Made by a program: the position numbers and the translations under genes. Below, one piece after another: positions 1-7,476 of a stretch of DNA of 10,497 nucleotides. This stretch comes from an uncultured Eggerthellaceae bacterium (GTDB lineage Bacteria > Actinomycetota > Coriobacteriia > Coriobacteriales > Eggerthellaceae): NCBI GenBank assembly GCA_948829205.1, contig CAQLOA010000023.1:3145-13641 (forward strand), read 5' to 3'. The notes under the pieces were generated by a model. That model made no database searches, was not told the DNA's origin, and was given only the letters and a program-made list of their open reading frames with translations. The first letter of the stretch is position 1. Each line of letters opens with the position of its first letter.

Positions 1-724
1 AGAAGGCCGGGTCGCGGAAGATGCGGCGCTTGTCGGCCTCGTCGTCGGCTGCCTTGGCGTCCGATGCGAACTCGGCGTCGGAAGACAGCTCGTCGGCGGC
101 CAGTGCCTCCTTCTGCGTTCCCACGCCCAGCAGCTCGCCGATGTTGTCGGGTGCGCGCTTCAGGAAGCAGGCCAGGAACACGAACACCACGCAGGCCGTC
201 GCCGCGACGGCCCCCAGCGCGACGGGGATGCCTGCCGTCCCTATGATGGCGCGGGTCAGCGTGCCCAAGGTGAGCGACCCCAGCCCGAAGCCCATGAACA
301 TGACGCCTGAGGCGAAACCGGTGCGGTCGGGGAACCACAGCGTGACCGTTGCGATCGTGACGTTGTACCCCAGCCCCGTGCCGCAGCCTATGAACACGCC
401 GTAGCAGACGTAGAGGGCCCAGATCCCCTGCGAGGCGAGCAGCGCGGTTCCGGCGAAGCCGCAGATGAGCAGCGCGGCCGCCAGCAGTATGGCCCCGCGC
501 ACGCCGAGGCGCCGAAGCACCCGCACGCCGATCAGGCCGCCCACGCAGAACGACATCATGCAGATGGTGAAGGTGACCTTCACGGCCGACATCTCCCAGC
601 CGTATATGTCGGCAAGCGGGGTCGCGAACAGCGACCATGCGTACACCAGCCCCAGCACCAGGAACGACGCCGCCGACGTGAAGAGGTAGACGTATCTCCT
701 GCGCTTGATCGAGTTCAAATCCAC
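1..724 (-). CDS. OFA-family MFS transporter, N-terminal part (cut by window edge)
   Basis: Membrane transporter of the major facilitator superfamily, most like the oxalate/formate antiporter (OFA) group; the substrate cannot be read from the sequence. The first 241 codons are visible and the C-terminal half lies beyond position 1. Translated from the minus strand, it shows about six hydrophobic helices (roughly residues 11-33, 48-68, 76-97, 101-121, 137-158 and 163-188). It then enters an acidic, Ala-rich central loop (about 190-235), as expected for a 12-helix MFS protein cut near its middle. OFA-like signatures are LVYAWSLFATPL (26-37) and a stretch at 118-148 containing GYNVTIATVTLWFPDRTG and then GFGLGS. 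The start is GTG at 724-722 after the purine-rich AGGGGA; an in-frame stop lies 27 nt upstream and no ATG fits better. It diverges from the LysR gene, the usual arrangement for a regulator and its target transporter. Confidence 0.85.
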   Translation of the reverse strand, partial: MDLNSIKRRRYVYLFTSAASFLVLGLVYAWSLFATPLADIYGWEMSAVKVTFTICMMSFCVGGLIGVRVLRRLGVRGAILLAAALLICGFAGTALLASQGIWALYVCYGVFIGCGTGLGYNVTIATVTLWFPDRTGFASGVMFMGFGLGSLTLGTLTRAIIGTAGIPVALGAVAATACVVFVFLACFLKRAPDNIGELLGVGTQKEALAADELSSDAEFASDAKAADDEADKRRIFRDPAF

Positions 725-799
725 GACTTCCCCTATCTTCCGTGCCTAACCTTATGGTAGATGCTTGAAATTCCTTTTGAGCGCGGTTTTGTCTATCAT

Positions 800-823
800 T
801 GTGTCAGGCAATAACCTGACACA
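800..823. promoter_or_regulatory. Perfect 9-bp inverted repeat, candidate LysR operator or leader hairpin
   Basis: TGTGTCAGG (800-808) and CCTGACACA (815-823) are perfect inverted arms around a 6-nt AT-rich centre. The repeat lies between the divergent MFS and LysR starts and ends one base before the LysR Shine-Dalgarno GAGGAG (825-830). A TATCAT hexamer at 794-799 could be a -10 box, but no convincing -35 accompanies it; if it is used, transcription would start inside the repeat. A LysR-type dimer site giving autorepression plus control of the transporter is the simplest reading. In RNA the same bases could form a hairpin next to the ribosome binding site. The binding factor is inferred, not seen. 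Confidence 0.55.
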
Positions 824-835
824 CGAGGAGAAGCG

Positions 836-1723
836 ATGTATTCGCGTCAGATAGAGTCGTTCATCGAGGTGGCAAATGCGGGAAGCTTCAGCAAGGCGGC
901 CCGGGCGCTGTACATCGCCCCGTCCTCGCTGATACAGCAGATAGACCTTCTGGAGAAGCGGCTGGACGTCGTCCTGTTCGAGCGCGGGCGGCGCGGCGTC
1001 AGGCTCACCGACGCCGGCGAGTCGCTGCACCGGGACGCCGTCGAAATAGTGCGGCTTTCCGACGAGGCCGTCGCGCGCGCCAGGTCGCTGCAGCGAGCGG
1101 AGGGGCCCATACGCGTGGCGACCTCGCTTCTGATGAAATGCCGGATGCTTCCCGGGATCTGGTCGCACATGATCGAGGACGCCCCGGGCACGCGCATCGA
1201 CATCATCTCGCTTGAAAGCGCGGGCGTGCAGCCCGGCGCCTACCTGCGCGGGCTCGGCGCGTCCTACGACGTCATGGAAGGGCTCTACATGTCCGAGCTA
1301 TACCGCGACCGCTGCCTGTTCCTGGAGCTGAAGCGCACCCGGCTCTGCCTGGCGGTCCCTGGAACGCTAGGGGCCTTTGGGGCCTCCGGCCCGGAATCCG
1401 TCGACCCCGACATGCTTCGCGGGCTCGACCTGGTGATGATGAAGCAAGGGGTGTCGGCGGAATACGACGCCGCGCGCGCCTATCTCGAGTCCCTGGGGGC
1501 CGACAGGATCACCGACGTCCCCTTCTACACCATGGAGCTGTTCGCGGATTGCGAGCTGAACAAGCGCGCCATCGTGACGGTCGACATATGGGAGGACATC
1601 CATCCGGGGCTCGTCTGCGTCCCCTTCGCCGAGCCGTACGACATGCCTTACGGGCTCGTCTTCCCCAAGCATCCGAGCGCGCGGGTCATGAGGCTGTACC
1701 GCACGGCGATGGAGCACGCCTGA
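836..1723 (+). CDS. LysR-type transcriptional regulator
   Basis: DNA-binding regulator of 295 aa, the normal length for LysR-type proteins. Residues 1-60 form the winged helix-turn-helix, with the family pattern: IESFIEVANAGSFSKAARAL, a recognition helix around APSSLIQQI, then LEKRLDVVLFER and LTDAGE. A linker helix follows (about 62-88). The remainder (about 90-295) is the co-inducer-binding region, where the family carries two Rossmann-like lobes; this part is too divergent to suggest a ligand. The start is ATG 836 with GAGGAG five bases upstream. The gene diverges from the OFA-type MFS transporter, so control of that transporter, together with autoregulation through the inverted repeat at 800-823, is likely by analogy with other LysR divergons. 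Isoleucine is encoded six times by ATA, high for such GC-rich DNA. Confidence 0.93.
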   Translation: MYSRQIESFIEVANAGSFSKAARALYIAPSSLIQQIDLLEKRLDVVLFERGRRGVRLTDAGESLHRDAVEIVRLSDEAVARARSLQRAEGPIRVATSLLMKCRMLPGIWSHMIEDAPGTRIDIISLESAGVQPGAYLRGLGASYDVMEGLYMSELYRDRCLFLELKRTRLCLAVPGTLGAFGASGPESVDPDMLRGLDLVMMKQGVSAEYDAARAYLESLGADRITDVPFYTMELFADCELNKRAIVTVDIWEDIHPGLVCVPFAEPYDMPYGLVFPKHPSARVMRLYRTAMEHA

Positions 1724-1898
1724 TGCGGAACCCATCCGCTTCGTCCCCGGTTTTCCCTTGGATAATCCGCCTCGATAATGTAACGTTTACCTAGCAGGAA
1801 CCCCTGGCAGGCTGCGCCTTTTCGGCACCGTTCGCCCGTGGCGGGCACGTGGCGTCCGAAGGCGTGCATCTTCAAGGAAGGCAAGCGCGACCGTCCGC
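1724..1898. other. 175-bp intergenic region, probable promoter of the kinase operon
   Basis: No gene is seen here. GATAAT occurs twice (1761-1766 and 1774-1779), and either could be a -10 box for the downstream signalling operon. The best spaced upstream hexamer (TTTTCC, 1751-1756, 17 bp before the second box) matches the -35 consensus at only three positions. GTAA and TTAC flank a CGT just after the second box. A small 5-bp hairpin, GCGGA/TCCGC (1725-1739), right after the LysR stop lacks a real T-run and would be at most a weak terminator. AAGGAAGG at 1874-1881 is a good Shine-Dalgarno sequence, but it sits 17 nt before the kinase ATG, an unusually long gap. Confidence 0.35.
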
Positions 1899-4457
1899 AT
1901 GAGACAGACCGACACAGACATCAAGGAGAGGCGCGGGTTCTACGTGCGCGTCATCGTCGTCGTGCTGATCTTCGCGCTTATGGCCACCTCGGTATGGGCG
2001 ATTTCCAAGAGGACGTACGACGACATGTCGGAGGCTGCCATATCCAGCCTGAACGAGAACCTGACCCTTATGAAGAGCACCGTCGAGGCCATCTTCCAGA
2101 GCGAGGCCGACTTCCAGCTAGTGACGGCCGAGGAGCTGGCCGGGTCGGACGACCCCCTGGAGGCAGTGACGCGCATACCGAGCGGCGAGACGGCCACGCT
2201 CGTGTCGTTCGTCCCCTGCGGCGCATCCAAGGGGACGTCCAACGACGGAAGGCCTTTCGACCCGTCCAGGCTCGACTTCGAGGGCGCCGGAAGCGTTTCC
2301 GGGCTGGACCTCTCCCAGTCGTACGTGAACTCCATGGGGACCTGGGCGTACACGATGTCGTGCCCCGTCGGGCGGGGCGGAGACGTGCTGGGCACGCTAT
2401 ACATGGAGTATTCGTTCGACGTCGTGGACCGCGCCCTTCCGCGTGGCTTCTACGGGAACCAGGCCGTCCTCTACCTCATGGACGTCGCAACCGGGCGCTT
2501 CGTGCTGAAGCCCGAGGGGATGGGCGAGCGCGACGCGGGGCACGTGAACCTCGACGACTTCTACCGCGCGAACGCGATCTCGGATCCGGGGACCCTCGAT
2601 ATGGTGAACAAGGGGATCGAGGAGCGCCGCAACGTGATGTTCACGCACCAGGTGCGCGGGCAGGAGTCGCTGTGCTTCCTGTGGTCGACCAACGGCGGCG
2701 CGATCTACCTGGTGGGATACGTGCCAATGCAGGCCATCCAGCAGGAGGCCCAGGCGGTCAACGTGGCGCTCGCCCTGGTCGTCAGCGTCACCGTCCTGGC
2801 GTTCTGCCTGTGCGTGGCGCTGTTCGCCTTCAGCCGCCGCAAGCAGGCCCTGGCCCGGCGTGCACGCGACGCCGAGCGCGCCCAGCATGCGGAGCAGCTT
2901 TCGCAGGCGCTTCAGGCGGCGCAGCTTGCCAACGAGTCGAAGTCGGCCTTCCTTGCCAACATGTCGCACGACATACGCACGCCCATGAACGCCGTGCTCG
3001 GCTTCGCTACCATAATCGGGCGCGAGGCGGAAGACCCGTCGAAGGTGCGCGACTACGCGGGGAAGATCACGGCGTCGGGCAGGCATCTGCTCGACCTGAT
3101 AAACGACGTGCTGGACATATCGAAGATAGAAAGCGGCAAGGCCACGCTGAACCTCCAGGAGTTCGACCTGGGCGACTCGCTTTCCGCCGTGGAATCGATC
3201 ATAGCGCCCATGGCGGCCGAGAAGGGCCAAACCTTCCGAACCGAGATATCGGGCATCCGCCACGAACGCGTGATAGGCGACGAGACGCACCTCAACCAAA
3301 TACTTCTGAACCTGCTGTCGAACGCCGTGAAATACACGCCCGATGGCGGCAGCATATGGCTGCGCTACATAGGGCTTCCGCAGAGGTCCGAGCGTCTGGA
3401 GCGCATCCGCATCGAGGTGCAGGACACCGGGTTTGGCATGACGCCCGAGTTCCTCGAGACGATATTCGACGCCTTCACCCGCGCCGAGAACTCGACCACC
3501 AACAAGGTGCAGGGCACCGGGCTCGGGATGTCCATAACCAAGAGCCTCGTGGACCTGATGGGAGGGACCATAAGCGTCGAGAGCAAGGAGGGCGAAGGCT
3601 CGCTTTTCAGGGTCGAGCTCGAGCTGCGCATCCCCGACGAACAGGCGCTGGGCCTCTTCTGGGAACGCGCGGGCATCAAGAGGATGCTGGCCGTGGGCTC
3701 GGTTGCGGCACCGACCGGCGCCATGAGAGGCTTCATGGATGGGACGGGCGTCGCAGTGGACGTCGCTGCCTCCGTCGACGAGGCGCTGGCCGGCGGCGGC
3801 CAGGGTTGCCAGCTCGTCCTGTACGTCTGCGAGTCGATCGACGAATCTGCCATTGCGGATGCCGGGCGCTTGCGTGACTGTGCGCCCGATGCGGTGATGC
3901 TGTTCGTGCAGACGCGGGGCGTCTTGCGGGACGAAGGCCTCAGGCTTCCGCAGCGCAGCGCAGCCCTGGCATGGCCGTTCTTCCCGTCCATGCTGAAGGC
4001 GAAGGTGTCCGACGTGCTTGGCCTCGACGAAACCGCCGGCTCTCAGTACGAGCATGTCTTGCAGGGCAAGCGATTCCTGGCCGCCGAGGACAACTTCATG
4101 AACGCGTGCATCCTGGAGGACCTCCTGCAGCTGGAGGGAGCCGAGGTGGAGATCGTCGAGAACGGGCAGCTGGCCGTGGAGCGTTTCGACGCCTGCGCGC
4201 CGGGCGAGTTCGACGCCATACTCATGGACGTGCAGATGCCCGTCATGAACGGACACGACGCAGCGCGCGCGATTCGCGCGTTGCAAAGGGGCGACGCCCG
4301 CACCATCCCGATATTCGCCATGACCGCCGACGCGTTCGCCGAAGACGAACAGGCCGCACTGGCTGCCGGCATGGACGCCCACGTGGCGAAGCCGCTTGAC
4401 ATAGAGGACCTGAAGAAGGCCGTGGACCGATTCGTCGAGAAAGGACGCACACCATGA
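1899..4457 (+). CDS. Membrane hybrid sensor histidine kinase with pseudo-receiver and receiver domains
   Basis: Inner-membrane sensor kinase of 852 aa. Domains in order: membrane helix (about 16-35); extracytoplasmic sensor of about 250 aa with a Cache/PAS-like segment (GTLYMEYSFDVVDRALP); second helix (about 288-311); charged coiled coil; HisKA with the H-box SHDIRTPMN and phosphoacceptor His357; HATPase with N-box Asn475 (LLSNAVKYTP), G1 DTGFGM (Asp509) and G2 GTGLGM (about 539). A degenerate receiver-like stretch follows (about 588-710), then a complete receiver (about 727-847) with acidic pair Glu730/Asp731, phospho-acceptor Asp777 (LMDVQMPVMNG) and Lys831. The receiver is C-terminal and no HPt or DNA-binding response regulator lies in the window, so the output partner is elsewhere. 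ATG 1899 is chosen although AAGGAAGG is 17 nt away; an in-frame GTG at 1944 behind AGGAGAGG is an alternative. The stop overlaps the next start (ATGA), so it is translationally coupled to the solute-binding protein. Confidence 0.92.
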   Translation: MRQTDTDIKERRGFYVRVIVVVLIFALMATSVWAISKRTYDDMSEAAISSLNENLTLMKSTVEAIFQSEADFQLVTAEELAGSDDPLEAVTRIPSGETATLVSFVPCGASKGTSNDGRPFDPSRLDFEGAGSVSGLDLSQSYVNSMGTWAYTMSCPVGRGGDVLGTLYMEYSFDVVDRALPRGFYGNQAVLYLMDVATGRFVLKPEGMGERDAGHVNLDDFYRANAISDPGTLDMVNKGIEERRNVMFTHQVRGQESLCFLWSTNGGAIYLVGYVPMQAIQQEAQAVNVALALVVSVTVLAFCLCVALFAFSRRKQALARRARDAERAQHAEQLSQALQAAQLANESKSAFLANMSHDIRTPMNAVLGFATIIGREAEDPSKVRDYAGKITASGRHLLDLINDVLDISKIESGKATLNLQEFDLGDSLSAVESIIAPMAAEKGQTFRTEISGIRHERVIGDETHLNQILLNLLSNAVKYTPDGGSIWLRYIGLPQRSERLERIRIEVQDTGFGMTPEFLETIFDAFTRAENSTTNKVQGTGLGMSITKSLVDLMGGTISVESKEGEGSLFRVELELRIPDEQALGLFWERAGIKRMLAVGSVAAPTGAMRGFMDGTGVAVDVAASVDEALAGGGQGCQLVLYVCESIDESAIADAGRLRDCAPDAVMLFVQTRGVLRDEGLRLPQRSAALAWPFFPSMLKAKVSDVLGLDETAGSQYEHVLQGKRFLAAEDNFMNACILEDLLQLEGAEVEIVENGQLAVERFDACAPGEFDAILMDVQMPVMNGHDAARAIRALQRGDARTIPIFAMTADAFAEDEQAALAAGMDAHVAKPLDIEDLKKAVDRFVEKGRTP

Positions 4458-5779
4458 CGAACGACAAGCAACGCACGCTGCCGCAGACGATCGCCGCATT
4501 CGCCTCGGCCCTGGCTTGCGCCCTGGCCATGATGCTTGCGCTTTCGGCGTGTGGATCTTCCAAGCCCGTCGAGGACCTGGCCGTGCAGAACGCGGATTCG
4601 GGGCCCGTGGTCAACTTCTTCAGCCCGATGGAGAAGGCCAGCGCCGACGCCGAGAACACGGCGCGGACCGCATCCGACTTGACCATAGCCATGGCCGAGG
4701 AGCAGACGGGCATCACCGTCGCGTACCACACGTACACTGCGGAAGACTACCAGGACAAGACCTACGACGAGGTGTGCATCGAACGGATCCGCAGCGGGAA
4801 GGACGACATGTTCCTGCTGAACACCGACGTGATCGTGGAAGCGGGAAGCGAAGGCCTTCTCGTGGACTTGTCCGACCTTCCCGCCGCCCAGAACCTGCGC
4901 GACGTGGTTCGCATGGCCAACACGATCGACGGCAAGCTGGTCGCCATTCCCCAAGAGGTGGTGGCCTATGGGCTGTACGTGAACGCGGACATATTCCGCG
5001 ATTGCCAGCTGGGCCTTCCCAACACCCCCGAAGAGTTCCTGGAATGCTGCCGCGTGCTCAAGGCCAACGGCTACGACACGCCCATCGGCGCGAACCGCTG
5101 GTGGCTCGAGACGTTCGTGTTCGCCCAGGCCTATGCCGACATGTACAACGGAGGAGACGTCGATGCGGAGATAGCCGCGCTCAACGCAGGCGAGGCCCGC
5201 TACAGCGACTACATGCGCCCCGGGTTCGAGTTTCTGAAGCAGCTGATCGACGCGGGGTACGTCGATGCCCAGAACGCGCTTGTGAGCGAGGCTTTCGAAG
5301 GCGCAGGCGAAGGACCTGACTTCATGGAAGGCAAGACCCCCATCGTCATGGCCTACTGGGGCGCGGCGAACACCGACACGGCATACGGGAACCCCTCCTT
5401 CGACATGGAGGTCATAGGGTTCCCGAGCGACAAGGGGCAGATGCCGGTGCTTTCAATGACGGGGTGCGCCGTGGCTTCCAAGGGCGAGCATGTCGAGGAG
5501 GCGCTTGACGTCGTGGACGTGATCCTCTCGGAAGAGGCCTTGGGCCTGTATGCCGAGAAGAACCGCGTGATCTCGCCGTCGAAGAACGTGAGCGTGGAAT
5601 GCGTGGATGCGCTCAAGCCTTTAAGCGAGAAGGTGGAAGGCGACACGTACGTGCTGGCGTCGAACGCCGCCATGGACGTGGAACAGTGGGGCAACGTCTG
5701 CCTTGTCGTGCGCGACCTTCTCGGCGGCGCCTCGGTGGACGAGTGCATGGCCAAGCTGGACGAGCTGCAGGGAGTGTAG
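4454..5779 (+). CDS. Extracellular solute-binding lipoprotein coupled to the hybrid kinase
   Basis: Secreted, lipid-anchored binding protein of 441 aa resembling family-1 (sugar-type) extracellular solute-binding proteins. The N-terminus is a lipoprotein signal: a hydrophobic stretch from about residue 13 to 31, then the lipobox LSAC with Cys33 as the predicted lipid attachment site. The mature part has the two-lobe binding-protein pattern, for example LLVDLSDLP, GKLVAIPQEVVAYGLYVNADIF, NTPEEFLECC, and the late GKTPIVMAYWG and SMTGCAVASKG. Its ATG lies inside the last codons of the kinase gene (4-nt ATGA overlap) and no separate Shine-Dalgarno is needed. No permease or ATPase genes adjoin it, and the next gene is convergent. 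The likely job is to present a ligand to the kinase's extracytoplasmic domain, as binding proteins do in other sensor systems, rather than to feed an importer; an importer encoded elsewhere cannot be excluded. Confidence 0.88.
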   Translation: MTNDKQRTLPQTIAAFASALACALAMMLALSACGSSKPVEDLAVQNADSGPVVNFFSPMEKASADAENTARTASDLTIAMAEEQTGITVAYHTYTAEDYQDKTYDEVCIERIRSGKDDMFLLNTDVIVEAGSEGLLVDLSDLPAAQNLRDVVRMANTIDGKLVAIPQEVVAYGLYVNADIFRDCQLGLPNTPEEFLECCRVLKANGYDTPIGANRWWLETFVFAQAYADMYNGGDVDAEIAALNAGEARYSDYMRPGFEFLKQLIDAGYVDAQNALVSEAFEGAGEGPDFMEGKTPIVMAYWGAANTDTAYGNPSFDMEVIGFPSDKGQMPVLSMTGCAVASKGEHVEEALDVVDVILSEEALGLYAEKNRVISPSKNVSVECVDALKPLSEKVEGDTYVLASNAAMDVEQWGNVCLVVRDLLGGASVDECMAKLDELQGV

Positions 5780-5785
5780 CTCTCC

Positions 5786-7006
5786 TTACAGCACGGCCTT
5801 GATGCGCTCGACGGCCTCCTTGGTGGCCTCGCGGTCGCCGAAGGCGGTCAGTCGTATGTATCCCTCTCCGGCAGGCCCGAAGCCGGCTCCCGGAGTGGTC
5901 ACTACGTTCGCCTTCTCGAGAAGCAGGTCGAAGAAGTCCCACGAAGGCATCCCGTCGGGGGTCTTGCACCACACGTACGGGCTGTTGACCGCTCCGAACA
6001 CCTGAAGGCCGGCGTCTTCGAGGCCTTCCTTGATAACGCGGGCGTTCTCGCGGTAGTAGCCGAGCGCCTGCTCCACCTGGCGTGCGCCTTCGTCGGTGTA
6101 TATGGCCGCCGCACCCTTCTGGATTATGTACGACGCGCCGTTGAACTTGGTGGATTGGCGGCGCATCCACAGGTCGTTCAGCGACTGGCCGTCGCGCACG
6201 AGCGCCTTGGGAATGACGGTATAGCCGCAGCGCATCCCAGTGAAGCCCGCGGTCTTCGAGAACGAGCGGAACTCGATGGCGCAGGTCTTCGCGCCTTCCA
6301 CCTCGAAGATGGAGTGCGGCACGCCAGGTTCGGTGATGAAGCGCTCGTAGGCCGCGTCGAACATGATCAGCGAGTCGTTCTCGTTGGCGTAGTCCACCCA
6401 TGCCTTCAGCTGATCGGCGGTAAGCACCGTCCCCGTGGGGTTGTTGGGCGAGCACAGGTAGATCACGTCCACCTTGCCCTCGGGGATAGGCGGGCAGAAC
6501 CCGTTCTCGGCGGTGGTGGGCATGTAGTGGATGTTCGTCCATTCCTCGGCGTCCACGTCGTACTCGCCGGCCCGGCCCTCCAGTGCGTTGCTGTCGACGT
6601 ACACCGGATACACCGGGTCGCAGACCGCGACCTTGTTGTCGCGCGACAGGATGTCCCCGATGTTGCCGCAATCGCTCTTGGCGCCGTCCGACACGAAGAT
6701 CTCGTCGGGCGCGATGTCCACACCCCGCGCCTTGAAGTCGTTCTCGACAATGGCCTCGCGCAGGAAGTCGTACCCCTCGTAGGGGCCGTAGCCCTTGAAG
6801 GTGTCGGCGCTGCGCTGCTCGTCTACGGCCTCGTGCATCGCGTCGACCACCGCAGGCACCAACGGCTGCGTGACGTCGCCTATCCCCAGCTTGATTATCT
6901 TTGCGTCGGGGTTCGCGTCCTGGAACGCCTCGGTGCGCCGGGCGATCTCGGCGAAGAGGTAGCTTCCGGGCAGCTTCTCGAAGTTCTCGTTGACTTTGGC
7001 CATCAT
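5786..7006 (-). CDS. dapL: LL-diaminopimelate aminotransferase
   Basis: PLP-dependent fold-type I aminotransferase (EC 2.6.1.83) of 406 aa. It converts tetrahydrodipicolinate and glutamate to LL-2,6-diaminopimelate in one step, bypassing the succinylase or acetylase route to lysine and peptidoglycan; it is cytosolic. Seen in the sequence: the DapL-like N-terminus NENFEKLPGSYLFAEIARR, KLGIGDVTQPL (39-49), GYGPYEGYDFLR (72-83), SPNNPTG (186-192), Asp217 and Tyr220, and the PLP lysine Lys251 in SFSKTAGFTGMR. Length is normal for the family. Two ATGs are in tandem (7006 and 7003). GAAAGGA (7016-7010) is better spaced for the second, so the protein may begin at MAKVNENF. The first ATG overlaps the queD stop as ATGA. 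The gene ends 6 bp from the convergent solute-binding gene, with no room for a separate terminator. Confidence 0.96.
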   Translation of the reverse strand: MMAKVNENFEKLPGSYLFAEIARRTEAFQDANPDAKIIKLGIGDVTQPLVPAVVDAMHEAVDEQRSADTFKGYGPYEGYDFLREAIVENDFKARGVDIAPDEIFVSDGAKSDCGNIGDILSRDNKVAVCDPVYPVYVDSNALEGRAGEYDVDAEEWTNIHYMPTTAENGFCPPIPEGKVDVIYLCSPNNPTGTVLTADQLKAWVDYANENDSLIMFDAAYERFITEPGVPHSIFEVEGAKTCAIEFRSFSKTAGFTGMRCGYTVIPKALVRDGQSLNDLWMRRQSTKFNGASYIIQKGAAAIYTDEGARQVEQALGYYRENARVIKEGLEDAGLQVFGAVNSPYVWCKTPDGMPSWDFFDLLLEKANVVTTPGAGFGPAGEGYIRLTAFGDREATKEAVERIKAVL

Positions 7007-7428
7007 CTGTCCTTTCTATAAACGGCCCTGTTGTTGGGCGTCTCGTCCACTTCCACCTGCGCGACCGGCAGTCCCTGGGCTAGCAACATGTCGTAGAAGT
7101 GCCGCGCAAGGTTCTCGGCCGTCGTGCGGAAGGGGAGCCACTTCAGCTGGAATCCTTCCTTCTCCAGCACCTTGGCGGCCTTCTTGGAAAGCGTTCCCTC
7201 CTCCACGAGGAACGTGTGGTCGAATTCGTCGGCCAGTTCGCGCACGGCGCGTTTGAACTCGCCGAAGTCGCGAACCATGCCCTTCTCGGTTCCGAAGGTG
7301 CCGAGCTCGGCCGCCTCGACCGTGACCTCCATGCGCCACCTGTGGCCGTGAAGGTTCTCGCATTTCCCATGGTAGTCCGCCAGGAAGTGCGCCGAATCGA
7401 AGAACGCATCTGTTTTCAGCTCGTACAT
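7003..7428 (-). CDS. queD: 6-carboxytetrahydropterin synthase (QueD / PTPS family)
   Basis: Probable QueD of 141 aa. It turns 7,8-dihydroneopterin triphosphate into 6-carboxy-5,6,7,8-tetrahydropterin, the second step towards preQ0 and tRNA queuosine. Zinc ligands His14, His27 and His29 are present, with the catalytic Cys23 in the CxxxHGH arrangement that marks QueD/PTPS proteins with the nucleophile intact. Further family residues are the Asp70-His71 pair (EFDHTF), Glu105 in TAENLA and Glu129 in VDETPNN. The start is set at ATG 7428, preceded by AGGAAG. An in-frame ATG at 7455 would add nine residues (MQQAKVRKR) and lies exactly where a transcript from the TATAAT at 7467-7462 would begin, so a leaderless longer form is possible. 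The stop overlaps the dapL start by 4 nt, giving a queD-dapL operon. No queC, queE or queF is in the window. Confidence 0.93.
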   Translation of the reverse strand: MYELKTDAFFDSAHFLADYHGKCENLHGHRWRMEVTVEAAELGTFGTEKGMVRDFGEFKRAVRELADEFDHTFLVEEGTLSKKAAKVLEKEGFQLKWLPFRTTAENLARHFYDMLLAQGLPVAQVEVDETPNNRAVYRKDR

Positions 7429-7441
7429 ACGCTTCCTAACC

Positions 7442-7469
7442 TTGGCTTGCTGCATCACCCGATTATAAT
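7442..7469 (+). promoter_or_regulatory. Promoter of the radical SAM gene (leaderless)
   Basis: TTGGCT (7442-7447, four of six matches to TTGACA) is followed after 16 bp by a perfect TATAAT (7464-7469). Transcription should begin about seven bases beyond the box, at 7476-7477, where the ATG at 7477 starts. There is no Shine-Dalgarno sequence. An earlier in-frame ATG at 7468 overlaps the -10 box and would not be in this transcript. Confidence 0.65.
7462..7467 (-). promoter_or_regulatory. queD: -10 box of the queD-dapL operon, sharing a palindrome with the opposite promoter
   Basis: ATTATAAT (7462-7469) is its own reverse complement, so a perfect TATAAT is also read on the minus strand (7467 down to 7462). 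The predicted start is 7455, which is itself the A of an ATG in frame with queD. If queD begins at 7428, the leader would be 27 nt and carry the AGGAAG ribosome site. No good -35 is seen for this direction. Confidence 0.5.
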
Positions 7470-7476
7470 GAATCGC

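Noticed and set aside
21..404. Plus-strand Ser/Ala-rich open frame opposite the MFS transporter
   Set aside because: It has no domain features, and the minus-strand reading gives a clear multi-helix transporter through the same bases.
1725..1739. GCGGA/TCCGC hairpin as a LysR terminator
   Set aside because: It has a 5-bp stem and no T-tract; it is mentioned in the intergenic entry only.
2397..4499. A 700-codon open frame antisense to the histidine kinase
   Set aside because: It has no recognisable domain and is low-complexity (rich in Arg, His, Val and Gly). The opposite strand encodes a complete, motif-rich kinase. Long antisense frames are usual in GC-rich DNA.
4454..5779. Annotation of the binding protein as part of an ABC importer operon
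   Set aside because: No permease or ATPase genes are present; the upstream partner is a kinase and the downstream gene is convergent.
5771..5785. GGAG/CTCC hairpin between the two convergent stop codons as a terminator
   Set aside because: The stem is only 4 bp, the loop is long and there is no T-run; it is too weak to call.
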